This document shows, in pieces, positions 50,890 through 60,573 of a DNA stretch of 64,000 bases. How positions within the stretch are numbered: the first letter of the stretch is position 1; the number at the start of each line of letters is the position of its first letter. The notes beneath the pieces were generated by a model. The model was not told where the DNA came from, ran no database searches, and saw only the letters and a list, made by a program, of their open reading frames with translations. The stretch is taken from positions 124,001-188,000 of the forward strand of contig NZ_CP036269.1 in assembly GCF_007744675.1 (NCBI RefSeq), read 5' to 3'. This DNA is from Gimesia alba (lineage in GTDB: Bacteria; Planctomycetota; Planctomycetia; Planctomycetales; Planctomycetaceae). The translations under genes were made by a program, and so were the position numbers.

Positions 50890-52230
50890 TTACAGCCGGA
50901 GATCCACGCAGGCAAGGTTCCCGGCTGAATCCCGACAATAGAGGAGTCCGTTGCACAATACGGGAACGGTCCAGCATTGATCATCGAGGACTTTAAGTCG
51001 GGAGAGTTCCTGGTACGACTCAGGAGTCGCCTCTGCCGTCACCAGTGTCCCTTCATCAGACAGAATGATCAGTTTGCCGTTTGCGATCAATAACGAGCCG
51101 CAACCAAAGCCGGCTTCGCGCCATTTGATTTTTCCCGTTTCCTGATCGATACAAGTGAGGCGGACAATGCGGCCCAGATTCGAATTGCCGTCCATGCCAT
51201 AAAAGTGTTTCTGAAACAGCACGCTGTTATTGAAATGATTTTTCATGTCACGGTTGGTGTAGCGTGCTTTCAATTTCTGGTTCTCGAAATCCAGTAAAGC
51301 ACAGCCTTTTCGATAACCGGATGAGATAAAGATGGTTGTGCCATCAATGATCGGTGTGGTCGAGTTGGTATCGAAGGGAGAAGGCCACTCAAAAGTCGCG
51401 ACTTCCGTGCCGTCATCTGCGCGGGCTATGGACAGGCATTCGTTATTCAACAGTGCCAGATAAACGGTCCCTTCGAGCTCGAATGCCGCCGGTGTGCCAT
51501 AGCCGGGCATGTGCGGCGTCGATTTCCAGATCTCGTTCCCCGTCCTTTTATCGAGGGCCACCAGCCGTCCCGCTTCGATGAATAATTTGTCGCCCCGAAT
51601 CAGCGGCGAACAGGTGAAGCCCCATTCGGGGACTTTCATCTCGTAGGCTTTCGTCAGGTCTTTCTGCCAGATGATTTTACCGGTTTCGATTTCAAAACAG
51701 ATCAATCTGCCGTCACGACTGTTCGTGTAAAGGAACTCGCCGTCAATCGTGGGCGTCGCACCCGGACCACCGGCGTTCAGATGATTCACTAACTGCGCCG
51801 GATAGGACTGCTTCCAGATTTCTTTTCCCGTCTCAGCATCCAGACAATAAACCGTTTCATTGCCTGCTTTATGACCAATCGTATAGATACGTCCGTCGGC
51901 TGCCGAGATCGAGCTGTATCCCGTGCCCACATTACCTCGCCAGAGAACCTGGGGCGGTTTGTCGGTCCAGTCGGCACGCCAGTCGGTTTCCGGAGAGATT
52001 CCGTTATAGTCAGGGCCCAGCCAGTGCGGCCAGCTGTGAGTGCGCTTGATGAGTCGATCCGGGGTTTGGGCATCCTTGAACGAAACTTCAACGATCGTGG
52101 CAGGTGCCTCCTCTTTGCTGGAAGCATTCTGTACCGCCGGATGCGGCTTGCCCGCCTGCGGCGTCGTTTCGCTGCAACCAGCTTTCAGCAGACCTGTCAT
52201 CAAAAACAGAATTAGAGTGACGAACTTCAT
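50890..52230 (-). CDS. PQQ-like beta-propeller protein, probable lipoprotein
   Basis: Protein of 446 residues. The N-terminus (MKFVTLILFLMTGLLKAGCSE) looks like a lipoprotein signal with Cys19, though Lys at -3 is atypical. From about residue 65 there are repeating PQQ/BamB-type blades: AADGRIYTIGHKAGNETVYCLDAETGKEIW, VALDKRTGNEIW and TCIDQETGKIKW type segments. It is a beta-propeller of the outer-membrane assembly or quinoprotein-like type common in planctomycetes; without a dehydrogenase active-site set, no catalytic role is claimed. It converges with the protoglobin gene. Confidence 0.85.
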   Translation of the reverse strand: MKFVTLILFLMTGLLKAGCSETTPQAGKPHPAVQNASSKEEAPATIVEVSFKDAQTPDRLIKRTHSWPHWLGPDYNGISPETDWRADWTDKPPQVLWRGNVGTGYSSISAADGRIYTIGHKAGNETVYCLDAETGKEIWKQSYPAQLVNHLNAGGPGATPTIDGEFLYTNSRDGRLICFEIETGKIIWQKDLTKAYEMKVPEWGFTCSPLIRGDKLFIEAGRLVALDKRTGNEIWKSTPHMPGYGTPAAFELEGTVYLALLNNECLSIARADDGTEVATFEWPSPFDTNSTTPIIDGTTIFISSGYRKGCALLDFENQKLKARYTNRDMKNHFNNSVLFQKHFYGMDGNSNLGRIVRLTCIDQETGKIKWREAGFGCGSLLIANGKLIILSDEGTLVTAEATPESYQELSRLKVLDDQCWTVPVLCNGLLYCRDSAGNLACVDLRL

Positions 52231-52274
52231 TCGATTCTCCTTATGAGTGTCACCCTATTATGCACGCCCTGGGA

Positions 52275-54065
52275 TTATTCGGGAATGTCAATTTTGATTC
52301 TCAGGTCGCGCAACTGGTGCGGATCGACTTCAGACGGCGCACCGCTCAGCAGATCGGCGGCTTTCTGCGTCTTGGGGAAGGCGACCACGTCGCGAATATT
52401 ATCGTTTCCACACAGCAGCATCACCAGTCGGTCCAGACCTAAAGCGGCACCGGCGTGAGGAGGAGCCCCGTATCGCAGTGCCTGCAGCAGGAAGCCAAAG
52501 CGTTCTTCTGCTTCGTCTGCGGAAATTCCCAGTAGATCGAAGATTTGTTGTTGGACACCCTGATCGTGTACACGAACGCTGCCGCTGGCTAATTCGTAAC
52601 CATTGATCACCAGGTCGTATGACTGAGCCCGTACCTTAGAAGGATCACTTTCGAGATACTGCATATCTTCTTCCACCGGCTGGCAGAAGGGGTGATGTTC
52701 GGCATCCCAGCGCTGTTCCTCTTCATTGTACGAGAGCAAGGGGAAGTTGATCACCCAGCAACATTGGAAGTCTTTCGGATCGTACAATTCCAGTTCTTTC
52801 CCCAGACGGTTTCGCAGTGCTGACAGAGCCGCTGAAGTCACAGAGCACTGATCGGCGACAAAAAACAGCAGGTCGCCTACTTCCGCGCCCATCGCTTCCA
52901 TGATCTTCTGTTTGTCGTCATCAGAGAAGAACTTGGCAATCGGGGAATGCAGGCCTTCATCGGTCACTTTGAAGAACGCCAGACCCTTGGCACCATACTC
53001 GCCGACGAATTCAGTCAGGCCGTCGATGTCTTTACGACTGTAACGATCGGCGGCACCTTTGGCATTCAGGCCTCGTACCCGACCACCCGACTCCATGGTT
53101 TTCTTGAAGACGGCGAAGTCACAGTTGGCAGCAATCTCGCCGACGTCAACCAGTTCCAATCCAAAGCGTAAATCCGGTTTGTCAGAACCGTATTTTTCCA
53201 TCACGACATCATAGTCGTAACGCGGCAGAGGCAGGGCAATCTCTTCGTTGCGCAGATCTTTCAGGATCGTGGCGATTAAACCGTCAACCAGTGTGAGAAT
53301 ATCTTCCTGGTTCACAAACGCCATCTCCAGGTCGATTTGAGTAAATTCCGGCTGGCGATCGGCACGCAGGTCTTCGTCGCGAAAACAACGGGCAATCTGG
53401 TAATAGCGGTCATAGCCGGAGATCATCAGGATCTGTTTATAAATCTGGGGCGATTGCGGCAACGCGTAAAAGCTGCCTTCGTGGACCCGGCTGGGAACCA
53501 GATAGTCACGAGCACCTTCCGGAGTACTGCGACCAAGAATCGGAGTTTCCACTTCCAGAAACTGGTTCTGATCAAAATAATCACGGGTCACTTTGGACAG
53601 ACGAGACCGAACCTTCAATGCTTCCTGCAGGCGCTCGCTGCGCAAATCGAGAAACCGGTAAGTCAAACGCAGTTCTTCATTCGGCAGTTCTGACGTGCCT
53701 GGCTCGAACGGGGGCGTCTTACTTTTATTGAGGACTTGCAGTTCGTGCGCCCGGACTTCAATTTTTCCCGTTGCCAGTTTTTCGTTTTCGCGATCATCAC
53801 GCAACACAACTTCGCCTGTGACCTGGATCACGTCTTCCGCTCGCAGGCTCCGTGCCAGCTCATGCATCTTGGCATCACGATCCGGGTTGAACACGATCTG
53901 AGTGACGCCATAGCGATCTCTCAGGTCGATGAAAGCCAGACCTCCGTGATCGCGGCCCCGGATCACCCAGCCAGCCAGAGTGACTGTTTGCCCAACATGG
54001 TCTGTTCTCAATTCGCCACAGGTATGTGTTCGTAACACCGTAATAAGTCCTTGGTTAGAAAGCAT
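52275..54065 (-). CDS. aspS: Aspartate--tRNA ligase
   Basis: Bacterial-type AspRS of 597 residues when started at ATG 54065, which matches family length; an earlier frame start is not supported. Domains: OB-fold anticodon-binding region (residues 20-120, [15 protein letters not shown]), class II core with motif 2 [18 protein letters not shown], the bacterial GAD insertion (about 295-410), and motif 3 GLDRLVMLL near the C-terminus. His40 occupies the position that is His in non-discriminating AspRS (e.g. Pseudomonas, Thermus-like forms) and Leu in E. coli AspRS. It may therefore also charge tRNA-Asn, which would need GatCAB elsewhere. Confidence 0.95.
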   Translation of the reverse strand: MLSNQGLITVLRTHTCGELRTDHVGQTVTLAGWVIRGRDHGGLAFIDLRDRYGVTQIVFNPDRDAKMHELARSLRAEDVIQVTGEVVLRDDRENEKLATGKIEVRAHELQVLNKSKTPPFEPGTSELPNEELRLTYRFLDLRSERLQEALKVRSRLSKVTRDYFDQNQFLEVETPILGRSTPEGARDYLVPSRVHEGSFYALPQSPQIYKQILMISGYDRYYQIARCFRDEDLRADRQPEFTQIDLEMAFVNQEDILTLVDGLIATILKDLRNEEIALPLPRYDYDVVMEKYGSDKPDLRFGLELVDVGEIAANCDFAVFKKTMESGGRVRGLNAKGAADRYSRKDIDGLTEFVGEYGAKGLAFFKVTDEGLHSPIAKFFSDDDKQKIMEAMGAEVGDLLFFVADQCSVTSAALSALRNRLGKELELYDPKDFQCCWVINFPLLSYNEEEQRWDAEHHPFCQPVEEDMQYLESDPSKVRAQSYDLVINGYELASGSVRVHDQGVQQQIFDLLGISADEAEERFGFLLQALRYGAPPHAGAALGLDRLVMLLCGNDNIRDVVAFPKTQKAADLLSGAPSEVDPHQLRDLRIKIDIPE

Positions 54066-54391
54066 CTTTTCTAATTGATTATTCGTCTCTTCAGATCGTG
54101 TGAGGGCGGCGGAGTCATCGTTGGAAAGATTCGTAATCCGCAGTCCATAACGAGAGAATTGGTCCCTCATCAATCATTTCTTTCCGGTATGGTTCAGATC
54201 CATACTGATCAGCCGGGGTTCGCGATCAGCGCCTCATTCCAAAACAATGCTGCTGATCTTATTGGAGCAGCCTGTTGCTCGCAATGAATAGAACGCCCAG
54301 AGCCCGCGCTCGGTTGGTATCTTTTCGGGGAATTACCGATTATTCAGACCGAGGCTGCATCTCACATTCAGATGTGTGGCTACATGTTCAC
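54066..54391. other. Intergenic region upstream of aspS
   Basis: About 325 bases between the aspS start and the stop of the PmoA-like gene, both on the minus strand. No gene and no clear tRNA-like T-box leader was recognised by eye; no rho-independent terminator for the PmoA-like gene is visible. Confidence 0.4.
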
Positions 54392-55489
54392 TTATCTGCG
54401 GCCGCGGAAGCGTCGAAACAGTCCTCGACGTCTGCGGACAGGAGCACAGTTGCAGTCATCGCTGGCAGCCGCCGCTGATGCGGGAATCGGTTCAAGAGCC
54501 TTACTTTTTTCTTCATAAGGCGCTGCCGCCACCTTTTTCGCTTTGGTTTGCTGCTTGAGCGGTTTTTTTTGAGCGACTTTTTTCTTGCTGACGTTCAAAA
54601 ACTGCTTGTAGGCATCAGCAACTTTTCCCTGTTTGGTATTACCAGAGTGAATGTAGAGCCCATATTTCAGATTCAGCTTTTGACCCGGTTTCAGGTGTTT
54701 CGGATCGGCAGGCTGTTTCTTGTTTGTATAAGCATGATCGCCAAACGGGCTGATGGTAAACAGACCGTAATTACGCACGTGATACCGCGACTTTTTATAG
54801 TTCTCTGGCGAGTCCATCAATGTCACGCCGTAGACTTTGCCGTTCAAAGGACCGTAATAGTCAATCCATTCGGTCGGTTTGCCCCAGGTGTCTTTCGTTC
54901 CTTTTACGCCTTTGTTGTTTTCGACGCTGCCATTTTCTTTTTCCCGCATTCCGTTGGGCAGACGAATTCCAAACAGACCTTCTTTGGTATCCTCAAATAC
55001 AACCGGTTTCGCCCCGGCTTTAAACGTGATGTTGTAAGTCATCAACCGGTTGGCATAGATCGAAATGACGGTGTTTTCCGTTACGATCGGCTTATCATCT
55101 TCCCCCAGCCACTGATTGGTCACCTTCAGTATGGCAGGATTCCCTTTTGCTCTAACAATTTTCACACCGCTGTTTTTGATCTTGCCTTTCTCGGCCCAGA
55201 AGTCGACTTCATTCACTTCATCGACGGCGACCCAGATCCCTTTGTGGTGCGGGTGATCTTCGGGATCGACCAGCGAACGGGTGATAATCGTGCCATCAGC
55301 GGCACGCACGGGAGAGAAGAACGGCTTCGGTAGATCGTCGCTGGTGTTGTATGTGGCGAAAAGCTTTCCGTCGATGGAAACATTGATTTTTGATCCCTGT
55401 TTCTTCAATTCCACGGTATCGGCGTGGGCTACGGTAGAGAAGCCAACAAACAGGCAGATTATACTGAACACGATTTTCACGGCGAACAT
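54392..55489 (-). CDS. PmoA family protein (DUF6807)
   Basis: Exported protein of 365 residues with a signal peptide (KIVFSIICLFVGFSTVAHAD). The core matches the planctomycete PmoA/DUF6807 proteins: PFFSPVRAADGTIITRSLVDPEDHPHHKGIWVAVDEVN (split here by Ser/Pro), FGIRLPNGMREKENG, WIDYYGPLNGKVYGVTLMDSPENYKKSRYHVRNYGL. Despite the name it is not a methane monooxygenase subunit; such genes are usually near sugar-catabolism genes. A Lys/Ala-rich C-terminal tail (from about 300) ends in DDCNCAPVRRRRGLFRRFRG, an unusual basic extension. Confidence 0.85.
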   Translation of the reverse strand: MFAVKIVFSIICLFVGFSTVAHADTVELKKQGSKINVSIDGKLFATYNTSDDLPKPFFSPVRAADGTIITRSLVDPEDHPHHKGIWVAVDEVNEVDFWAEKGKIKNSGVKIVRAKGNPAILKVTNQWLGEDDKPIVTENTVISIYANRLMTYNITFKAGAKPVVFEDTKEGLFGIRLPNGMREKENGSVENNKGVKGTKDTWGKPTEWIDYYGPLNGKVYGVTLMDSPENYKKSRYHVRNYGLFTISPFGDHAYTNKKQPADPKHLKPGQKLNLKYGLYIHSGNTKQGKVADAYKQFLNVSKKKVAQKKPLKQQTKAKKVAAAPYEEKSKALEPIPASAAAASDDCNCAPVRRRRGLFRRFRGRR

Positions 55490-55644
55490 TCCTCGAATAC
55501 GACCGGTCGTAAATGGTTTGTGAATAACAATCAGTTATTGTGTGCTGAACAGTGCCACTGCGCCAAGTCGCACAGACAATTTCAACCGTTTTTTCTGGAA
55601 CTGATCCAGAACACAGTTTGCGAACAAGGCTTTTGATCTGTTAT

Positions 55645-55742
55645 TCTAGAGCGCATCGCATTTTACCATAGCGTGCCTCAATCTAGTATGCTTGGTCCAA
55701 ATAGCCTTGGAGACGTTACAGTAAAACTGGACACAATCTAAA
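55645..55742. repeat. 98-bp dispersed repeat, copy 2
   Basis: Same orientation as copy 1 (45886-45983) and aligned without gaps; 86 of 98 bases match. It lies in the intergenic space between the PmoA-like gene (start 55489, minus) and the ClpP-like gene (start 55798, plus), ending 55 bases before the latter. No homology extends beyond the ends. Confidence 0.85.
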
Positions 55743-55797
55743 CAGGTTACAGAACGAATTTTTGCCGGTCATCAGCACAAAGACAAAACCAGGAACA

Positions 55798-56421
55798 ATG
55801 AATAAACGACGACGATTGCGAACCACTTCTTCCCTGAAATCCTATCCCGAAAAATCCACATCTTTTCGGAGCCACCCTGTTCCGGAAAAAGAACCGGACT
55901 GGGAAATTGCCCTTTCCGGTGATCTGGGGGAAAAAGAAACCGACCTGGTTTCGCGGCTCGTTGATCTGCCGCGAGGCAGCCGCGGGACGATCTTCTTCGA
56001 TTCGCCCGGCGGATCTGTTTACGCAGGGCTCACGCTGGCCAGTCTGATTCGCTTGCGTAATTTAAATGTCGCCGGCGTGGCGCTGGGCGAGTGCTCTTCC
56101 GCCGCCATTCTTCCGTTCGCCGCCTGCAAGCATCGCTTTGTCACCAGCTATACCACGCTGCTGTTCCACCCGGTGCGCTGGCAAAGTGAAGATGATGTCC
56201 GTTTCGAAGAAGCCGTCGAATGGGCGCGGCACTTTAAGGTCATGGAAACCGACTTTGATCGCCTGCAGGCCCAACTCTTCGGCGTGGAACAAAGTCTGCT
56301 CGACAAGTGGACGCGGCCGGGGAGATTCGTTTCCGGGCAGGAACTGGCCGACGCCGGACTGGCGCAGTTGATCGACCCCTTCTCGCAAGAAGATCAGTGG
56401 AAGCTCATTGAGGCAAGATAG
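55798..56421 (+). CDS. ClpP-like serine protease fold protein
   Basis: Protein of 207 residues with a basic N-terminal extension ([12 protein letters not shown]). The ClpP/crotonase-like fold is recognisable from [20 protein letters not shown] (66-85), [15 protein letters not shown] (95-109) with Ser101 in the nucleophile position, and [10 protein letters not shown] (121-130) with His124. The third Asp of the triad is not obvious: the usual RD-x-[FY] segment reads [16 protein letters not shown]. It lacks a signal peptide. It could be a ClpP paralogue, a head-gene-like serine protease or an inactive relative. ATG 55798 is preceded by AGGAACA. Confidence 0.75.
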   Translation: MNKRRRLRTTSSLKSYPEKSTSFRSHPVPEKEPDWEIALSGDLGEKETDLVSRLVDLPRGSRGTIFFDSPGGSVYAGLTLASLIRLRNLNVAGVALGECSSAAILPFAACKHRFVTSYTTLLFHPVRWQSEDDVRFEEAVEWARHFKVMETDFDRLQAQLFGVEQSLLDKWTRPGRFVSGQELADAGLAQLIDPFSQEDQWKLIEAR

Positions 56422-56430
56422 CGGGAATTT

Positions 56431-56456
56431 AAGGGGGCTGCGGTTCCCCTTTTTTT
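56431..56456 (+). terminator. Rho-independent terminator
   Basis: AAGGGG (56431-56436) pairs with CCCCTT (56446-56451), with a further G-T pair possible, and a run of seven T covers 56450-56456. It lies 10 bases after the ClpP-like gene. Confidence 0.72.
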
Positions 56457-56577
56457 GAAGATCCTGTATTTTGGGAACCGTTGCGCATGTGGAAGCGTCT
56501 CTTAATTTACAGACAGAGTTGAACTCTGTCTGGACCACGAATTCTTCTGCCCTCTTATTGAGCTGAAAAGGTGTTCT

Positions 56578-57285
56578 ATGAATCAGCTATCACAGATCAG
56601 ATATATCCTGCTTGCGCTGGCTGTCGTATTGAACAGCGCAGTCCTGCTGCAGGCTGACGACGCAAAACCAACGCCGGTTACCGTTCCCAAAATCATCAAG
56701 GTAACCAATCAGGTTCAGACCTCCTTTCCTCCGAATCTAGTGGTGCAGGCGGTCGGAGAAGTTCCCACCGGCGGTTATACTGACGCCAAACTGATTCGCG
56801 CGGTGTATGTTCAACCTCCCCAAGACGGCATTCAGGATTATTTTCTGAAAGCGGTTCCCCCGTCAGGTCCCGCGATCACCGTGATCTCTCAAGTTAAAGC
56901 CTCTGACACCTGGAAGAATTTTCCCAGCTGGGTCAAAGGCATTCGTGTGCACGGCGTGGGTGACGGGATTGTGTTGATCAAATTTGAACAATCCAAACCG
57001 AAACCTCGCCCCGTATATCGCCGATTTACAGGAACCTCCAAAGAGGGGTCTTTTGAGAAAGCATTAGCGGATGCCATTGCCAAACTAAATCAGGCACTTT
57101 CTGAAGGAGGCGTTGCAGATGCCTCAGCCTCCTGGAAAGTGGACAGTACATCAGGGCAAGTCGGCGGCATTGCTGGTCTGAATCAGATCAGTGTTTCAAT
57201 TGTCGCAGAGCGGCAGCCCCCCTGGCAGCGAAAGAAGCAGCCTCAAAAACTACGTCAACAGAAAAAGCCCGCAGCCGACAAATAA
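56578..57285 (+). CDS. Exported protein of unknown function
   Basis: Protein of 235 residues with a signal peptide (MNQLSQIRYILLALAVVLNS, cleavage near LLQADDA) and an AAAAGGTG ribosome-binding site. The mature chain is beta-rich (VPKIIKVTNQVQTSFPPNLVVQAVGEVPTGG) and ends in a basic, Gln/Lys-rich tail (QRKKQPQKLRQQKKPAADK). No family recognised. It ends 4 bases before the stop of thiG, which comes from the other strand. Confidence 0.62.
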   Translation: MNQLSQIRYILLALAVVLNSAVLLQADDAKPTPVTVPKIIKVTNQVQTSFPPNLVVQAVGEVPTGGYTDAKLIRAVYVQPPQDGIQDYFLKAVPPSGPAITVISQVKASDTWKNFPSWVKGIRVHGVGDGIVLIKFEQSKPKPRPVYRRFTGTSKEGSFEKALADAIAKLNQALSEGGVADASASWKVDSTSGQVGGIAGLNQISVSIVAERQPPWQRKKQPQKLRQQKKPAADK

Positions 57286-57289
57286 TCGC

Positions 57290-58123
57290 TTAGCCTTTCG
57301 GTGCGATCACGCCGGTTTCGGGGCTCGAAGCAGTCGCGTACAGCTTCTTCGGAATCCGGCCGGCGAGATACGCGTCGCGACCGGCCTCGATCGCATTTTT
57401 CATCGCCCGTGCCATGCGAACCGGATCCTGAGCACCGGCAATCCCGGTGTTGAGCAGCACGCCGTCACAACCCAGTTCCATCGCAATGGTCACATCGCTG
57501 GCGGTGCCCACGCCGGCATCCACGATCACGGGGTAATCGGCATCGTCTTCTTTCAGATATTCCAGGCAGATGCGAATGTTGTTCGGGTTCAGAATGCCCT
57601 GACCGCTGCCGATCGGACTGCCCGCCGGCATCACCGAGGTCGCACCGGCGTCTTTCAGACGTTTCGCGGTAATCGGATCGTCGGTCGAATAGCAGAGTAC
57701 GGAAAAGCCTTCGTCTACCAGCTGTTTGGTTGCTTCCAGCGTCGCCACCGGATCGGGGAGTAACGTTTTGGTGTCGCCCAGTACTTCAATCTTCACCCAG
57801 TCGGCTCCCGGATTTTCCAGACCACGTAAGATTTCGCGACCCATCCGCGCCACGCGGACGGCGTCTTCGGCAGAGAAACAGCCGGCGGTGTTGGGGAGAA
57901 TCGTATATTTATCCAGATCGATGAAATCCAGAATATTACGGCCGTCCGAATCGATCAGACGCTCCCGCCTGACCGCAACCGTAATCACATCGGCCCCGCT
58001 GACTTCCAGGCTTTCCTGCATCAGTTCGTACGTCGCGTACTTACCGGTTCCCACAATCAGACGTGAGTTCAGATGATGTGTTCCCAGGATCAGAGACGAT
58101 TCTGTGCTGCCGATTGTTGCCAT
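57290..58123 (-). CDS. thiG: Thiazole synthase ThiG
   Basis: Protein of 277 residues, thiazole synthase of thiamine biosynthesis; it condenses deoxyxylulose phosphate, dehydroglycine and ThiS-thiocarboxylate. Family segments are visible: [30 protein letters not shown] near the N-terminus, the Schiff-base Lys region VKIEVLGD, then [13 protein letters not shown] and [28 protein letters not shown]. It starts 5 bases after thiS, with which it forms a coupled pair; no other thiamine genes are in the window and no TPP riboswitch was recognised upstream. Confidence 0.95.
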   Translation of the reverse strand: MATIGSTESSLILGTHHLNSRLIVGTGKYATYELMQESLEVSGADVITVAVRRERLIDSDGRNILDFIDLDKYTILPNTAGCFSAEDAVRVARMGREILRGLENPGADWVKIEVLGDTKTLLPDPVATLEATKQLVDEGFSVLCYSTDDPITAKRLKDAGATSVMPAGSPIGSGQGILNPNNIRICLEYLKEDDADYPVIVDAGVGTASDVTIAMELGCDGVLLNTGIAGAQDPVRMARAMKNAIEAGRDAYLAGRIPKKLYATASSPETGVIAPKG

Positions 58124-58128
58124 AATAC

Positions 58129-58332
58129 TTATCCACCGCCTACCAGCGTTACTATTTCCAGGCGATCCCCTGCCTGCAGCATGCAGGCGGCATGTTCTTC
58201 GCGTGGAATTAAAATTAAATTTCGTTCAACGGCCAGATATTTTGGCTGCAGCCCCAATTGTGCCAGAAGTTCAGCCACCGTGAATTTTTCGGGAACCTCC
58301 TGGGTTTCACCGTTCACTTGAATTTGCACCAC
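58129..58332 (-). CDS. thiS: Sulfur carrier protein ThiS
   Basis: Small ubiquitin-like sulfur carrier of 67 residues. The start is a GTG at 58332 with AGGAG five bases upstream; a second GTG (58329) follows immediately. Family features: [20 protein letters not shown] at the N-terminus, [15 protein letters not shown], and C-terminal [12 protein letters not shown] ending in the Gly-Gly that is thiocarboxylated. It is immediately followed by thiG. In a longer frame it would gain about 33 unrelated residues, which were not included. Confidence 0.92.
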   Translation of the reverse strand: MVQIQVNGETQEVPEKFTVAELLAQLGLQPKYLAVERNLILIPREEHAACMLQAGDRLEIVTLVGGG

Positions 58333-58668
58333 TGAGGCTCCTTGGAAATGATTTTCATCTGACGCAGCAAACCGCCACAAAAACAGATCAAAGTAGAAAC
58401 ATTTGACCCTGGGCTTTATGATTGTTTGCAAACAGCGAGTTTAGAAGTGAGACCCCCGATCGTCAAGGAATGGCCGGGATACCAGAAACACAATTTCAAA
58501 CGGCTTTTACCGCGTGCTGTCTGAACAAAAGATATCAACGGTCTGGTTCGGATGCCCGATCCTGGAATTCACCGTTTCTTTACAAGTCGTTAATATGCTT
58601 CTATATAACACAATACAAAACAAAATTTTGACACAGCAACCAGGATTCCATTTCGAGGACCAGAATCG
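58333..58668. other. Divergent intergenic region
   Basis: About 335 bases between thiS (leftward) and the glycerophosphodiesterase gene (rightward), AT-rich. No gene, riboswitch or clear promoter is recognised. Confidence 0.4.
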
Positions 58669-59499
58669 ATGTCATGCCTCCGTTTCCCTCAGTTCCTTTC
58701 TTTTTTTGCAGGTTTAGCCATCGTGTCCGCGACCTCCTCGCTTCCGGCTGTCGAAATCATTGGTCATCGCGGTGCCTCGTATGATGCTCCCGAAAATACA
58801 TTGGCGTCTGTGAATCTGGCCTGGAAGCGTAATGCAGACGCGGTCGAGATCGATATTTACCTCAGCAAAGATGGCAAGATCGTCGCTTATCACGACAAAA
58901 CCACCAAACGGATTGGCGGCCGCGATCAGGCTGTGAAAGATCAGACGTTCGCCGAGTTGCAGACGCTGGACGTTGGTGCGTGGAAGAATGCCAGATATAA
59001 ACAGGAACGCATTCCGACATTGTCTGAGATTCTCAAAACAATTCCTGCTGGCAAACGTCTGTTTATTGAAATCAAATGCGGCCCCGAAGTTCTGCCCCAA
59101 TTGAAACAGGATCTGGCGGCTTCCGGAAAAACAGCCGCCCAGACGGCCATCATCGGTTTTGATTATGAAACCATGCAGCAGGCCAAACAGCTCATGCCCG
59201 AACTGGAAGTGATCTGGGTTTTCAAAGTCAAACAGAATAAAATTACACGCAAATGGGCACACAACGCGGCCTACTATATTCAGAAAGCCAAAGCCGCCAA
59301 TCTGGATGGTCTGGATCTGGGCTATAATCAGTTTATCACCAAAGCGTTCGTCGAGCAGGCAAACGCAGCCGGTTTGCCCGTTTATGTCTGGACCGTCAAT
59401 GAGGTGGCCGATGCGCGAAAACTGGCGGAAATGGGAGTGACTGGTATTACAACGGATCGGCCCGGCCTGTTGAATGCCGCCTTAAAACTGGAAAAATAG
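58669..59499 (+). CDS. Glycerophosphodiester phosphodiesterase, exported
   Basis: Protein of 276 residues with a signal peptide (MSCLRFPQFLSFFAGLAIV, cleavage near SLPAVE). GDPD family residues: HRGA (H33, R34), PENTLAS (E42, N43), AVEIDIYLSKDG (E60, D62) and YHD (H75), a TIM-barrel with catalytic His pair and metal-binding acids; later LFIEIKCG and GITTDRPGLL. It hydrolyses glycerophosphodiesters to glycerol phosphate and an alcohol, probably outside the cytoplasm. Confidence 0.92.
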   Translation: MSCLRFPQFLSFFAGLAIVSATSSLPAVEIIGHRGASYDAPENTLASVNLAWKRNADAVEIDIYLSKDGKIVAYHDKTTKRIGGRDQAVKDQTFAELQTLDVGAWKNARYKQERIPTLSEILKTIPAGKRLFIEIKCGPEVLPQLKQDLAASGKTAAQTAIIGFDYETMQQAKQLMPELEVIWVFKVKQNKITRKWAHNAAYYIQKAKAANLDGLDLGYNQFITKAFVEQANAAGLPVYVWTVNEVADARKLAEMGVTGITTDRPGLLNAALKLEK

Positions 59500-59613
59500 C
59501 GTGGTTTCCCACGGTCTCCAATCAGTCTCGTATTGATTTCGAGGCACGTTTGCCCGAAAATAGAGAGAAGTCGCCTGACTTGGACGAACTTTTTTCTTAG
59601 AGGGACAGGCCCT

Positions 59614-60564
59614 ATGTTTTCACGTTTGATCTCCATTGCCGGATGCGCTTTGCTGGCAGCATCGACTTTGCAGGGCAGCAGCGCAACTGCCGCCGAACCA
59701 GCAAAACTTCCTCAGCAAGTGGTTGACTATATTTTTGACCTCGAAAGTGACGACTATCAAAAACGCGAAAAAGCCACCCAGGCTCTGCCGGAATATGGGG
59801 AACAGGTCATTGAACCGCTGCTGAAAGTCACACGCGGCGACAGTCTTGAAGCGGCCGTCCGTGCGATTCTGGTCATCGAACAGGTTTACGTGAAAGGCAA
59901 AGAGTCGTCCATTGCCAAAGCAGAAGAGGCCCTTGAGTCGCTCACCAGTTCTCCAAATCCTTCCGTCGCCCTCCGTGCAGAAGAAGCCATTGATCGACAT
60001 GCTGACATTCGCGAAAAACGGGCGATTCGTGAAATCAGGAAAAGAGGCGGGACCGTCATATTGTGGACGTCGGAAGAGATCGCCAAATACCCGCAACAAA
60101 ATAAGCTTGAACCGGGGCGTGTACGCTACGTCGCGCTGGGAGCACGCTGGAGCGGTGCCGAAGTGGGTCTGCGTTTTATCAAGCGTGTTCGAGAATTCGA
60201 TACTTTCTATCTGATCAAAGGGCATCCTCTGAATGAGGTAGCGTTAGACGATTTGAGAAAAGCCATCCCCTCCACCCGGTTTCAGACACGCGACAGTGAT
60301 GCGATGCTCGGAATTTCCGGCGGCAACAATGACAGGGGAGGCTGTACTGTGGGTGTTGTCACAGAAGGACTGGCGGCACAAAAAGCCGGCATTCAATCGG
60401 GAGATTTTATTGTCAAATTCGACGGCGAGAAAATCGAAAATTTTCAAGGGCTCGTCGATCTGATTGGCAAAAAGTCAGCCGGTGATACGGTCAATGTTGA
60501 TCTCGTCCGAAATGGGAAGTTGATGACCTTAAAGGTCACACTCAGCAGCTGGCTCGATCAATAA
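59614..60564 (+). CDS. PDZ domain protein with N-terminal HEAT-like region, exported
   Basis: Protein of 316 residues, start ATG 59614 after AGAGGGACAGG; signal peptide MFSRLISIAGCALLAASTL. Residues about 25-130 are HEAT-like helices (DYIFDLESDDYQKREKATQAL, EPLLKVTRGDSLEAAVRAIL). The C-terminal ~90 residues are a PDZ domain (GCTVGVVTEGLAAQKAGIQSGDFIVKFDGEKI split here: GGCTVGVVTEGLAAQKAG then IQSGDFIVKFDGEKIENF). No protease domain is attached, so it is an adaptor or substrate-binding protein. Confidence 0.82.
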   Translation: MFSRLISIAGCALLAASTLQGSSATAAEPAKLPQQVVDYIFDLESDDYQKREKATQALPEYGEQVIEPLLKVTRGDSLEAAVRAILVIEQVYVKGKESSIAKAEEALESLTSSPNPSVALRAEEAIDRHADIREKRAIREIRKRGGTVILWTSEEIAKYPQQNKLEPGRVRYVALGARWSGAEVGLRFIKRVREFDTFYLIKGHPLNEVALDDLRKAIPSTRFQTRDSDAMLGISGGNNDRGGCTVGVVTEGLAAQKAGIQSGDFIVKFDGEKIENFQGLVDLIGKKSAGDTVNVDLVRNGKLMTLKVTLSSWLDQ

Positions 60565-60573
60565 ACGGCACAC

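Noticed and set aside
54548-55333. Plus-strand open frame of 261 codons opposite the PmoA-like gene
   Set aside because: Antisense shadow of a conserved protein; Phe/Arg-rich nonsense sequence and no ribosome-binding site.
58333-58668. Possible TPP riboswitch upstream of thiS-thiG
   Set aside because: The conserved thi-box elements could not be found on the minus strand of this region.
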